Source of the DNA: CAZNUM01 sp964539305
GTDB lineage: Bacteria > Fidelibacterota > Marinisomatia > Marinisomatales > TCS55
DNA length: 64,000 nt
Assembly (NCBI GenBank): GCA_964539305.1
Contig: CAZIIM010000001.1
Span: 78,710 to 142,709, forward strand
Direction: 5' to 3'
This document shows, one piece after another, positions 36,189-44,835 of the stretch. The notes under the pieces are model-generated. The model was not told the origin of the DNA. It did not search any database and worked only from the letters and a program-made list of their open reading frames with translations. Every line of letters starts with the position of its first letter. Positions within the stretch are counted from its first letter, which is position 1. The translations under genes were made by a program, and so were the position numbers.

Positions 36189-36745
36189 TGATTTCCTTTC
36201 GCCTGGAAGGATTCCAGAAACAGGTACGGCCGCCAGGACCGTTGTTTTTCATTAATAAACTGTTGAAAATAGTGAATCCGGCTGGGTTTTTTGGGGATCC
36301 GAAGTAAATGCATTTTCACTTCTTCCGGCGTATGATTTCCCTTTTTGCGATTACAGCTCTGGCAGGCGGTCACCAGGTTATCCCAGGTATCCGTCCCACC
36401 CCGCTCCCGGGGGATGACGTGATCAATCGTCAGGGGTGCTGTTTTGCTGCCGCAGTACTGACACTGGTGATGATCCCGTAACAGAAGATTCTTCCGGCTC
36501 AAAACCACATCCAGACTATTATGTTTCACAAACCATTTTAACTTCACGATACTGGGCAAAGCCATGGACATGGAAGGGGCATGAACCTGTTCATCATAGG
36601 ATTCGAGAATATCCACCTTTTCGGTGTAATACAGGCAAATAGCCCTCCGAGTGGAACAGATGTCCAATGGGGCGTAATTGTTATTCAGAATCAAAACCGC
36701 CCGGTTTAAAACAGATCCATTTAGTGAAGGATGAAACATGGTCAT
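36185..36745 (-). CDS. HNH endonuclease
   Basis: The 186-residue product is a chromosomal, stand-alone HNH-family protein. The domain is at residues 95-135: zinc Cys95/Cys98 (CQYCGS), Asp108-His109 (IDHVIP), Asn123 and Cys128/Cys131 with Asn132. The N-terminal part, beginning with LNRAVLILNNNYAPLDICSTRRAICLYY, is conserved in this family. It is found in many bacteria next to housekeeping genes and is not linked here to a restriction system or a prophage. It overlaps its neighbours trpS and the NlpC gene by four bases each. Confidence 0.9.
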   Translation of the reverse strand: MTMFHPSLNGSVLNRAVLILNNNYAPLDICSTRRAICLYYTEKVDILESYDEQVHAPSMSMALPSIVKLKWFVKHNSLDVVLSRKNLLLRDHHQCQYCGSKTAPLTIDHVIPRERGGTDTWDNLVTACQSCNRKKGNHTPEEVKMHLLRIPKKPSRIHYFQQFINEKQRSWRPYLFLESFQAKGNQ

Positions 36746-37533
36746 GAATTTACAAAGGCATTTACCGTCACAGAATGCATATAAATGGATTTCAATCGTG
36801 GATTGAAATTCGGTTGATTTTCATCCAGAGATTCTTCCTGAACCCACCCCCGGGCGTGAATGAAGGATTTTGGTCCCGTGACAATCGCCACATGAGTCAC
36901 GTCATTATGCTTCCCGAAAAAATGAAGATCGCCCATCCGGGTGGTGTTTTCATCAATTTGGTGATTTTTAAAATACTCGGCCTGGTCTTTTGCATCCCGG
37001 GGTAGAGCAATACCCACAGCCCTGAAAACCGTTTGGATTAGACCGGAGCAGTCGAAACCACTGGGCGTTTTTCCTCCCCAGAAATAGGGGCATCCTAAAA
37101 AGCGGCGGGCCAGTTTTACCAGATTAATCCGGCTTGGTTTCCGACTCGATGCGCGGAATTTACCCCGGGCCCAGCCATGGGATCCGTCGGGCAGGGTTAC
37201 GTACAGTTTCCCATCCAGTCGTTCCCCTTTTACGGCACTTCCAAAAGTCAGGTTTCGGTGGGCTTGGGTAAAACCAGGATTCAGATAAACGGTTCCATGC
37301 AAACCGTCAAAGGTCAGATTGGCAGGATAGGCTCCATCTCCCGATACACCGAAATTGGAGTGTACCCAACCTTCATATCCGTCCCACTGGTGGATCCGGT
37401 TCCACCGGTCCTTGGTTTCCAACCAGGTGCAGGATTCTCCCAGTAATGCCTGGGTGAGCACAGGGCTATTGAAATCGGGTTGGGCGTACACATTGGCAAC
37501 CGAAACGTTGATTGTAAAATATTTCTTTTCCAT
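36742..37533 (-). CDS. NlpC/P60 peptidase with SH3-like domains
   Basis: This cysteine peptidase would cut gamma-D-Glu bonds in muropeptides. The 263-residue product has one or two bacterial SH3-like domains (about residues 5-125) and a C-terminal NlpC/P60 domain with Cys162 in GFDCSGLIQ, His214 in NDVTHVAIV and His226 in FIHARG as the catalytic set. There is no signal peptide; similar proteins of the YkfC type act on imported peptides in the cytoplasm, so recycling is a reasonable guess. It is the first gene of the long minus-strand run and is divergent from the cobalamin riboswitch. Confidence 0.88.
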   Translation of the reverse strand: MEKKYFTINVSVANVYAQPDFNSPVLTQALLGESCTWLETKDRWNRIHQWDGYEGWVHSNFGVSGDGAYPANLTFDGLHGTVYLNPGFTQAHRNLTFGSAVKGERLDGKLYVTLPDGSHGWARGKFRASSRKPSRINLVKLARRFLGCPYFWGGKTPSGFDCSGLIQTVFRAVGIALPRDAKDQAEYFKNHQIDENTTRMGDLHFFGKHNDVTHVAIVTGPKSFIHARGWVQEESLDENQPNFNPRLKSIYMHSVTVNAFVNS

Positions 37534-37667
37534 TTTATTTCGAAAAATGAGACGGTGAATTTATCCCCCTTGTCTTCTGGGAAACAATGAATAGATCAGA
37601 ACCTGAATCTGAGAAAAATCGTTTTAACGGAGAACAATAATTTCATTCCAATCAAAATTATTCTAAT

Positions 37668-37860
37668 TTCAGGCGTTCTTTTAAACCGTCTGTGGCAGGG
37701 AAGCCCGTGAAAACCGGGCACAGTTCCCGCTACTGTAAACGTGGAGGTCCTCCAAAGGCCATCGCCGGTATTCGTACCGGTGAGAAGGCGGGGGAAACCG
37801 TCGAAGCGTAAGTCAGGAGACCTGGGCAGGCGGCCAATCGACAGACTTTCGGGATAAAGG
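37668..37860 (+). promoter_or_regulatory. Cobalamin (adenosylcobalamin) riboswitch
   Basis: The stretch has the conserved parts of the B12 riboswitch in order: GGCAGGGAAGCCCGTGAAA (around 37694), CCGGGCACAGTTCCCGCTACTGT (B12 box-like core near 37714-37737) and AGTCAGGAGACCTG near 37811-37824. The outer limits are approximate. It lies upstream of the BtuB-like receptor and on its strand, so high cobalamin would be expected to shut off that receptor and its BtuG partner. An Rfam covariance search (RF00174) should hit this region. Confidence 0.94.
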
Positions 37861-37934
37861 TCATGATACGAATATTTTCCTCCCCATATTTGTTCCAGAC
37901 CCACTGCAATCCCTCTTGCCAGGGATTACTGTAG

Positions 37935-39941
37935 TTGGGTTCGCTTCTATTTCTTTTTTTTCTGCTGTTAACGTCCCTCCCGGCGGCAGCACCACAGATT
38001 CAGGGAACCGTTAACACTCCCGATGGCCATCCCTTACCCTACACCATCATACTGATACAACCGGGAGATTCCTGGGTTTTATCAGATGAAGAGGGTTATT
38101 TCCAGCTAACGGCCGACCCCGGTGATTCCCTGGTTTTTCGCAGGTATGGCTACAGGACACGCGTTCTGGCCGCTTCCCAAACCCGTTATGTTCAGGTAAT
38201 ACTGCAACCGGCTCCGGTGGTGTTCGACAGTGTTGCGGTTACAGTCAGATCACTGCTGCCATCCCCTCAGACCTATCCTGCATCCTTTTCCAATCATATT
38301 GCCCTGAACCTTCAACCTATTCCGGCTCTTCTGTATCGGAATTATGGCGGTCCCGGTGGCGTTCTGACCGTTTCCCTGGACGGGGGTTTAAGTCGTCATA
38401 CCAAAATTCTGCTGGATGACATGGATCTTTCCAGTCCGCAGAACGGCGAAACGGACCTTTCTCAAATCCCCGCCTTTATTCTGGATCATTTTACTCTTTC
38501 CCGGAGCCCAGCGTTAACCTATGGGTCCGGCGCCATCGATGGGTCGATTCAAATAAAATCTTCTTCCAACGGGAGTAAAGTTCAACTCACACAGGGAAGT
38601 TATGGCCTTCAATCACAGGCAGGACGGGTTCAATTAAAGAAAGGGACCTGGTCCACACTGTTATCCCTCGGTACCACCACGGCTGACGGTAACTATCCTG
38701 TGCATTACCAAGGCCAGCGACTGATGCGTGAAAATAATGATTTCAAGCAGATATTTTTGGGGGGAAAGGTTAAAGGCCTCGTGGGAACACACCAATTCCT
38801 CAATCTGCAGGTGCTTCACACAGATCAACATCGGGGGATCCCCGGCGTTATTCAGTCACCGAATCCGAAAGCACGACGGAATGATGTTCTGGACCTGTTC
38901 CAATTAAAAACAGGTCGTATCCTGGAGAAAGGAATTCTGACGGCCATCTTTACCCAAAGAAACAGTGATGAGCACTACAGTGATCCTCGAATCTCGGTAA
39001 ACAGCCGTCACAAAATCGAAGTACGGCAGTTTAAGACGCGTTGGGACTGGCAAACTAATCCTTCAGTACGCTTACTAACCATTGTGGATGTTAAACAAGA
39101 ATTCATCCGTAGTTCCGATGTGGGCCACCATCATCGTACTAATCTGGGTCTCACCGGCCGGGCGGAGTTTCAGCCCTCCCCCTTGCAACGAGTATTCCTC
39201 GGTTTGAGGCTGGACCGGGATCCGGATCATTATCGGGAGTTTACCTGGCAGGCTCAATTCGTCACCCCTCTCAATGGTAAGACCAGATTAAAGATGGTTG
39301 CAGGCCGTGGATTTAAATATCCTTCCTTCAATGATCTTTACTGGAATCCAGGCGGAAATCCAGATTTGAAATCGGAATCAACTTTATTTCAACGTCTGAC
39401 CCTGATTTTTTCTCCTCATGAAAACAGTACCTGGGATCTGGAAATCAGCCGCAAAGATGGAAGAAATCTGATTCAATGGATTCCGAACGGGTCCATCTGG
39501 CAGCCTGAGAATGTCTCCCGATCCCTTCGCCGGACCGTGACCATCCACACTCAGGGATCTAATAAGCGAGAATGGATTCTATACGAAGGATTCCTCACCC
39601 ACTTTCAAACCAAAGACAAAAGCAGACAAAAATCCCTCCTCTATGTCCCCGATTTTACCGGGAATTTCCTGCTGACAGTAGTAACCGGCAAAACCACCCT
39701 GAAGTGCCAGATTTCCTACGTGGGTCGTCGAATTGTTTCCTATGACTGGCCCAAGGATGTGTCCCTACCTCCCTATCAATTAATCTCGGCAGGACTTGAA
39801 TTCCAACCTTTCTCATGGGAAAAGCGAATCAAAATCAGCCTTTGGATTGAAAACCTTCTGGACACTCCTTATCAAACCATTTACGGGTATCCGGAGCCTG
39901 GTCGCCAGGGACGGATATCCTTTATCTATCAAACACAATGA
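37935..39941 (+). CDS. btuB: TonB-dependent outer-membrane receptor, BtuB-like (cobalamin)
   Basis: The 668-residue product imports a B12-type ligand across the outer membrane. It has a signal peptide (about 1-20) and a carboxypeptidase-regulatory-like beta sandwich (residues 22-95, IQGTVNTPDGHPLPYTIILI). Next comes a TonB-box-like FDSVAVTV, then a plug (KILLDDMDLSSPQNGETDLSQI, GSGAIDGSI) and a 22-strand barrel region ending in FIYQTQ. Substrate is inferred from the riboswitch and the BtuG-like next gene. The frame opens with TTG immediately after an in-frame TAG at 37932, and no ATG is available nearby, so the start is uncommon. The stop overlaps the next gene (ATGA). Confidence 0.85.
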   Translation: MGSLLFLFFLLLTSLPAAAPQIQGTVNTPDGHPLPYTIILIQPGDSWVLSDEEGYFQLTADPGDSLVFRRYGYRTRVLAASQTRYVQVILQPAPVVFDSVAVTVRSLLPSPQTYPASFSNHIALNLQPIPALLYRNYGGPGGVLTVSLDGGLSRHTKILLDDMDLSSPQNGETDLSQIPAFILDHFTLSRSPALTYGSGAIDGSIQIKSSSNGSKVQLTQGSYGLQSQAGRVQLKKGTWSTLLSLGTTTADGNYPVHYQGQRLMRENNDFKQIFLGGKVKGLVGTHQFLNLQVLHTDQHRGIPGVIQSPNPKARRNDVLDLFQLKTGRILEKGILTAIFTQRNSDEHYSDPRISVNSRHKIEVRQFKTRWDWQTNPSVRLLTIVDVKQEFIRSSDVGHHHRTNLGLTGRAEFQPSPLQRVFLGLRLDRDPDHYREFTWQAQFVTPLNGKTRLKMVAGRGFKYPSFNDLYWNPGGNPDLKSESTLFQRLTLIFSPHENSTWDLEISRKDGRNLIQWIPNGSIWQPENVSRSLRRTVTIHTQGSNKREWILYEGFLTHFQTKDKSRQKSLLYVPDFTGNFLLTVVTGKTTLKCQISYVGRRIVSYDWPKDVSLPPYQLISAGLEFQPFSWEKRIKISLWIENLLDTPYQTIYGYPEPGRQGRISFIYQTQ

Positions 39942-40987
39942 AAGCAGAAAGATCAAAGAGCATGAAAAAACCATGGACCTTCCTCCTATTCCTGGTTCTC
40001 CTGGTCGCTGGTTGCGAGGACCAACAAAAAGGAACAGTCGAATCCCTGAACTCCTTAAATGTATTTGCCTTATGCGAAGGGAATTTTAACCAGTCGAACG
40101 CCAGCTTATGGGTGTTCGATCCTGAAGATTCAACCATCCAGGGGCCCCTTTACCAGACCCTGACCGGGAATCCGCTGGGTGATGTGGGCCAGTCTCTTAC
40201 AATCGATGGAGAGCATTTATTCGTAGTGAATAATAACAGCCATACCATTAAAGTTTTGCAACTTGGGGATGAAATATCCGTGGTAAAAGAGATTTCGCTT
40301 CCAGGAGCCAGTCCCCGGTATTTGACGGTTTTCAATCAGAAAGCGTATGTGACCTGCTGGTATTTAAACGGCATTATCGTCCTGGATCTGAATACTTACT
40401 CCCCGGTAGATACCCTCAAGGTCAATGGAATGCCGGAGCGTATTCTGGAATACGGGGGTTCTTTTTACGTCAGCATGAAAATGAATTCCGATTGGAGTGA
40501 CGGTCATCAGGTACTTAAGCTGGATCCTGACGGTACCCTTCTAGCTACTTACGATGTCATTCCTGGACCGGGGGAAATGACGATCCACAATGGGTTCCTT
40601 TATGTTGCCAGTAAATATTACGATGAAAACTGGAATTCCTATGCCGGCACCAGCCGAATCAACTTGGCCACCGGCACCGTTCAGACAAAGGATTATGGCA
40701 CTACTACCGAATACGGGGATGACATCTTTGAATTCCAAAACCAGGTGTACCGTACTTTTGCCGGGGGTGTTGCTCCCCTAAATGAAGATCTGACGGCGGC
40801 CATCAATGAAAAAATCGGCGACGCACCCCTGCTGTATTCCGCTGCTGCCTATAAAGACTATCTCTTCTTCGGGTTATCCGATTACGAAGCGCCGGACGAG
40901 ATCCAGGTATTGGATGTGCAGGGAACCCTACTCCAATCCTATACGACCGGTGCCATTCCCGGTGCATTTGCCTTTTTCGAACGCTGA
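39938..40987 (+). CDS. BtuG-like surface lipoprotein (YncE-type beta-propeller)
   Basis: BtuG proteins of Bacteroidota bind cobalamin at the cell surface and cap the BtuB receptor. The product has a lipoprotein signal (FLLFLVLLVAGC) and then a propeller of YncE/DUF5074 type: FALCEGNFNQSNASLWVF and GNPLGDVGQSLTIDG match the DUF5074 start, and repeats such as PRYLTVFNQKAYVT and PERILEYGGSFYV follow. It overlaps btuB by four bases. A second ATG at 39962 gives a more usual lipoprotein start. Identity as BtuG is by context and fold, not by binding residues. Confidence 0.78.
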   Translation: MKAERSKSMKKPWTFLLFLVLLVAGCEDQQKGTVESLNSLNVFALCEGNFNQSNASLWVFDPEDSTIQGPLYQTLTGNPLGDVGQSLTIDGEHLFVVNNNSHTIKVLQLGDEISVVKEISLPGASPRYLTVFNQKAYVTCWYLNGIIVLDLNTYSPVDTLKVNGMPERILEYGGSFYVSMKMNSDWSDGHQVLKLDPDGTLLATYDVIPGPGEMTIHNGFLYVASKYYDENWNSYAGTSRINLATGTVQTKDYGTTTEYGDDIFEFQNQVYRTFAGGVAPLNEDLTAAINEKIGDAPLLYSAAAYKDYLFFGLSDYEAPDEIQVLDVQGTLLQSYTTGAIPGAFAFFER

Positions 40988-40997
40988 CAAACTTGCC

Positions 40998-42602
40998 CTA
41001 ATTCCGGAACAGCCAGTTTACTTCGAAATAGACCATCCGTCCCAGGGGGGGATAATAGGGATTTGTCTGGATCCAGCGCTGAGAATCAGGAATCCCGCTC
41101 ACCGCGGAAGAGAGTGAATTCATAAGATTGTAGATCCGGTAGGAAATAACAACGGAAGAAATAAACGCCCGCAATTCAAAATTAGCAACCCACTGGTTCC
41201 GGTTCAGGGAGCGATTTGAAGGTGCGGAGCGGGGAATCTGATTAAACGGGTCAAAGGCAAAATTGTCATGGGGCCCCAGATACCCCTGACTCCAGAAGCG
41301 TCCTTTCAGGTGAAGGCTCCCACTAAACAGATCCGCTGATCCTCGTAAACCAACGTTGATTATGCCATCCCAGCCCATTAAATACAGGGAGGTGTCCAGC
41401 TGCGCCTGGTAGGAACCTTCCAGAAACCAGTGGGGGAGAAATTCCAACCGGGAACTCAACCTTAAACCCGTGTATCGCGGGCTTCTACCCGCAAGCGTAG
41501 CCGTATTTTGCCCGGCACCCAGTTTCAGACCGATATTCAACCGGTCGCCCTGGTAAGCGAATGAAACTTGATTCCGCAGCCAGGAGTCAAACAAATCATT
41601 TCCATCCGATAACCGATCCCGGGGGTGGCGGGGATGGTGTTCATAAGCAGAACGGGCTTGGATCTGTATCCGGGAGGTCTTTTTCGAGTAGGTAAGACGG
41701 TAAAAAGGCTGGTGGCGGGAATTAGGATCCAAAAATGTGTACCCCAGTGCCAGCGAAAATGAACGAATACGTTTGCCGGTGTAAAGGGTAGTCCAGGTCA
41801 GGGTTTGAAGTTGAGACTGTTGTATCAGGGATTGCCTGTCCGATTCCAGCCCCAGGAAAAAACCGGTTTCCCCCGAAATCTTCCCAGCAAAATGATTGCG
41901 GTTCAAAGAATGCCAGCTGGAATCGGATTGAAACGAAAGCAGTACCCGTCGCCGTTGCAAAAACTGTTGGAAGGATATTTCCAGATCAAACCGTTCCAGG
42001 GGTTGAAACAATTGCAATCCGGCAGCAAGAATGTCATCGTTAAACCTGCCGTTTGACGTAGAATCCGGAATTCCACTTTGGGAGATAAATCGTCCGGCAC
42101 CCACGCGTACCTGACGCTCACCCTGTCGGGAAAGATATTCCATCAGATAGGACTGTTGAATTGGTGAATTGCCACCGCCGGGGAAAATATATTGGCCATG
42201 ATCTCCCGCATAATTCCGTTTAAAACCGCGAAGAGTAACCTGACGCCGGGACGTACCAAAATCACCACCGACTTCAATCTGGTCAAGAAAATGATCCCCG
42301 CGACGGTAATCAAAATAGGTGATTACGGTATTACTGTCCGGTAATTGTAAAGGGAAACGGGTCATTCCTGTGGCATGGAGTTGAAAACCTCTGGCCAGTG
42401 AAGGTCCAAACCGCACAGGATAAGCGGTATAGGTCCCGTCAAAGAGAAGGGGACCGGAAACCCAATCCTGATTCCAGAAAAGATGGCCGTTCACCTGGAG
42501 AAGGCCGTTCTGGTTCACCCAGTCGAAAGGAAGTATTTCATCCTCCTGGGCTGCAAGGCCCGTGACCAGAATAAGCCCACTCAGGATAAAATTTTTCACC
42601 AT
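40998..42602 (-). CDS. Putative outer-membrane beta-barrel protein
   Basis: I do not recognise a named family. The 534-residue product has a signal peptide (about 1-18) and then many alternating amphipathic strands with aromatic ends, for example FDLEISFQQFLQRRRVLLSF and RGSADLFSGSLHLKGRFWS. It ends VYFEVNWLFRN, the aromatic C-terminus of a barrel protein. It lacks a TonB plug. It is 9 bp after the ECF S-component gene on the same strand and converges on btuG with 10 bp between. A role in cobalamin or cofactor passage across the outer membrane is possible but only from position. Confidence 0.6.
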   Translation of the reverse strand: MVKNFILSGLILVTGLAAQEDEILPFDWVNQNGLLQVNGHLFWNQDWVSGPLLFDGTYTAYPVRFGPSLARGFQLHATGMTRFPLQLPDSNTVITYFDYRRGDHFLDQIEVGGDFGTSRRQVTLRGFKRNYAGDHGQYIFPGGGNSPIQQSYLMEYLSRQGERQVRVGAGRFISQSGIPDSTSNGRFNDDILAAGLQLFQPLERFDLEISFQQFLQRRRVLLSFQSDSSWHSLNRNHFAGKISGETGFFLGLESDRQSLIQQSQLQTLTWTTLYTGKRIRSFSLALGYTFLDPNSRHQPFYRLTYSKKTSRIQIQARSAYEHHPRHPRDRLSDGNDLFDSWLRNQVSFAYQGDRLNIGLKLGAGQNTATLAGRSPRYTGLRLSSRLEFLPHWFLEGSYQAQLDTSLYLMGWDGIINVGLRGSADLFSGSLHLKGRFWSQGYLGPHDNFAFDPFNQIPRSAPSNRSLNRNQWVANFELRAFISSVVISYRIYNLMNSLSSAVSGIPDSQRWIQTNPYYPPLGRMVYFEVNWLFRN

Positions 42603-42611
42603 TCTCTTCGA

Positions 42612-43136
42612 TTACGCCAGATATTTAGTCACCCTGGGCACCGCCACAAAAAATATGAAGGCGTTTGAGATTTCATGCAGGAGCGTAAACCCCAACCCCT
42701 TGATGAGAGAAGCGGCCACCCCGTTCCATCCCAACCCGGCGGTAAGTGGATAACTGACAAGGGTGATACCATCGTAAAACAAGGTCAAAATCAGTCCCGT
42801 CAAAGCAAGGCCAGCCAGGTAAATCATACTCAATGAGGAACGGAAAAAGACCGGTTTCAGGCCCCCGCCAACAGAACCTGTGATCGCCATGGCCAATATC
42901 TGCGCCAGGTAAAGAGGCGGGAAGCTGAGGCCAGAACCCATGGGATTCAAACCGGAAAAAATGGCCATGGCTACGGCCCCCACCACTGTTCCCCATCCAA
43001 TCCCCAGAGTGAGTCCCGCCAGAAAGACGGTGACAGTAATCAGCTCCACATTCGGAACCAGAACCAGGGAATAACCCAAACCAACGGCCAAAGCACAAAA
43101 AATAGCCGCCCGGACGAGGTTATTTAGATCCTGCAT
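42612..43136 (-). CDS. ECF transporter S component (substrate unknown, cobalamin-type suspected)
   Basis: S components bind small vitamins and work with the EcfA/EcfT module. From the ATG at 43136 the product has about 174 residues and six membrane segments. The segment TVFLAGLTLGIGWGTVVGAV followed by AIFSGLNPMGSGLSFPPLY resembles ECF S components linked to cobalamin in other genomes; I recall this without a database check. The start lies inside the last codons of the HD-domain gene (17-bp overlap), so the two are coupled. An ATG at 43202 would add a non-hydrophobic stretch unlike the family. EcfA and EcfT are not in the window. Confidence 0.66.
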   Translation of the reverse strand: MQDLNNLVRAAIFCALAVGLGYSLVLVPNVELITVTVFLAGLTLGIGWGTVVGAVAMAIFSGLNPMGSGLSFPPLYLAQILAMAITGSVGGGLKPVFFRSSLSMIYLAGLALTGLILTLFYDGITLVSYPLTAGLGWNGVAASLIKGLGFTLLHEISNAFIFFVAVPRVTKYLA

Positions 43137-44085
43137 TACCTTTGAACAGGGGAATGCGGAAATAATTGTGGCGACTGGTCCAGTCGCCTTCCTCCGGATC
43201 ATCCTGAAGGGCCTGATCCATCAGATTCATTTGGGCATCCAGAATATCAATCAGGTGGACCAGCAGCGCTTCCTTAAACGCCGGTTTTTTCGGACTCTGC
43301 CATTCATATTTTCCCTGGTGGGACAGGAGTATATGCTCCAGTTTCATTTGAAGATCCGTCGGAAATTTTTTCAGGGTCCCAATGGCGGCCCGGACCAGGT
43401 CCCGCCCCAGAACAATATGACCTAAAAAATTCCCTTCCGTGGTATAGGATGGGTCATAATCAGATTCAATCTCCTGCAGTTTACCAATATCATGGAGCAA
43501 GACGCCGCTTAGAACCAAATCCCGATCCACCTGATAGTGAGGAGCCAGAAATACGGCGATCTGGGCCATGGAATGGACATGTTCCAGAAAACCGGAACGA
43601 TAATTGTGGTGCATGGAAATCGAAGCGGGGTGGGTGAGAATCTTATCCTTCTGTTCGGAATAAATTTTCTGCACCAGGCGTTTCAGATCTTTGTTCTGAA
43701 TGGTTTTAATAATCCCGATGACTTCTTTCCACATTTTTTTCGGATCCTGGCTGGAGGTGGGAACGATCAGGGCCGGATCAAACCCGTACCGGGCGTAGGT
43801 CTGCACCGTGGCCCGGTTAATCTGTTTCACCACCAGCTGAAGACGATCAAGAAAACTTTCCACCGTCCCTTTTACTGCCACCGGGTCCCCGCTGGAGAAT
43901 TTCTCATGAAACGAGGCCACCTTGTCCCAGATTTTGGCCTGAATCTGACCGGTCCTATCCCGCAGAACCAGATCCAGATACAAGTCTCCAGCGCGGGTGT
44001 GGCGAAGATGCTTTTCCACGCATAGGTAGAAACCCTGAACAGTGGCCCCCTCCTTGAATTTTACAATGGGTATTATCGGTTTCAT
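43120..44085 (-). CDS. YhaM-family 3'-5' exoribonuclease (OB fold plus HD domain)
   Basis: The 321-residue product has an N-terminal OB-fold part (VQGFYLCVEKHLRHTRAGDLYLDLVLRDR, residues 15-43) and an HD domain with GFLEHVHSMAQIAVFLAPHY, LLHDIGKLQEIESDY and HILLSHQGKYEW, as in YhaM/CBF1. The HD dyad and the later His residues would bind metals. In Bacillus YhaM degrades RNA ends. Here it is first in a three-gene minus-strand group followed by the ECF S component; a functional link is not known. Confidence 0.88.
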   Translation of the reverse strand: MKPIIPIVKFKEGATVQGFYLCVEKHLRHTRAGDLYLDLVLRDRTGQIQAKIWDKVASFHEKFSSGDPVAVKGTVESFLDRLQLVVKQINRATVQTYARYGFDPALIVPTSSQDPKKMWKEVIGIIKTIQNKDLKRLVQKIYSEQKDKILTHPASISMHHNYRSGFLEHVHSMAQIAVFLAPHYQVDRDLVLSGVLLHDIGKLQEIESDYDPSYTTEGNFLGHIVLGRDLVRAAIGTLKKFPTDLQMKLEHILLSHQGKYEWQSPKKPAFKEALLVHLIDILDAQMNLMDQALQDDPEEGDWTSRHNYFRIPLFKGNAGSK

Positions 44086-44136
44086 CGGTTCTAAATTTTA
44101 CAGTAAAACTTACTACTTTTCGTAATAAGAAAAGCC

Positions 44137-44616
44137 ATGTCCATCCAAATCGAAAAAATAAATTATCACCAGCCAAAAGATGCCAGAATCATGAAAGCCT
44201 GCCTCAGGACCTGGTTCCAGAATCCAAAGGACCTGCACCTGACAGACCCAAACATGACCTATCCTTTCAATTTTGAAAAGTGGGTTGCCCGCTCCTACCA
44301 GGCCGGGAACATTCACACCTACGTTCTCAAGGAGAAAGACTGGATCATAGGAATGGGTAGTTTGAGCGCGGATACGGTCAAGAAAAAGGGGAATTTATTT
44401 CATGTCTTTGTCGCCCCCGAGTATCGTCACCGGGGTTTGGGACGGCATCTGATCCAGTTTTTAGAAGAGGAAGCAATATTACTGGGGATGAAATCGCTAA
44501 TATTAGCCGTGGTGGACAAGAATATCCCGGCTATTCGGTTGTATGAATCCCTCGGTTTTTCCAGGGTTGAGAGTAACCAGAAAAACCAGCTTAAAATGGA
44601 GAAAAAGTTAGTCTGA
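44137..44616 (+). CDS. GNAT-family N-acetyltransferase
   Basis: The 159-residue product has the acetyl-CoA loop VFVAPEYRHRGLGRHLIQFLEEEA (residues about 89-112, RxxGxG/A type) and the C-terminal NIPAIRLYESLGFSRV, where the Tyr is the usual general acid. Substrate unknown. It is a single plus-strand gene between two minus-strand groups, and its last 9 bp overlap the convergent Cys-rich gene behind feoB. A RimI-like protein acetyltransferase cannot be excluded. Confidence 0.86.
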   Translation: MSIQIEKINYHQPKDARIMKACLRTWFQNPKDLHLTDPNMTYPFNFEKWVARSYQAGNIHTYVLKEKDWIIGMGSLSADTVKKKGNLFHVFVAPEYRHRGLGRHLIQFLEEEAILLGMKSLILAVVDKNIPAIRLYESLGFSRVESNQKNQLKMEKKLV

Positions 44617-44769
44617 CTTCTGGGTGCGCTGACGATGTAAATCAGGTACCGGGCAATTGTCACATTTCGGATCCACTTCCGGTTTTGATAACTGACGCCT
44701 GAAGGTCAGCAATACATAAACCAGGGCTACCGCAAACATGGCTGCCGCCACGATCGTCTGCCAATCCAT
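44608..44769 (-). CDS. FeoB-associated Cys-rich membrane protein (53 aa)
   Basis: A short frame from ATG 44769 to TAA 44608 encodes 53 residues: one membrane helix (WQTIVAAAMFAVALVYVLL) and a Cys pair in DPKCDNCPVP. This is the layout of the FeoB-associated Cys-rich proteins that follow feoB in many genomes (FeoC-like, though without a winged helix). It starts 66 bp after the feoB stop on the same strand. The gene is short and overlaps the convergent acetyltransferase by 9 bp, which explains why it would be overlooked. Confidence 0.8.
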   Translation of the reverse strand: MDWQTIVAAAMFAVALVYVLLTFRRQLSKPEVDPKCDNCPVPDLHRQRTQKSD

Positions 44770-44835
44770 TATTGATTCCTACCGTTCATTTAAGATATTA
44801 ACCCTATTTCATCCTGAAAATTGATTTCTATTCCC

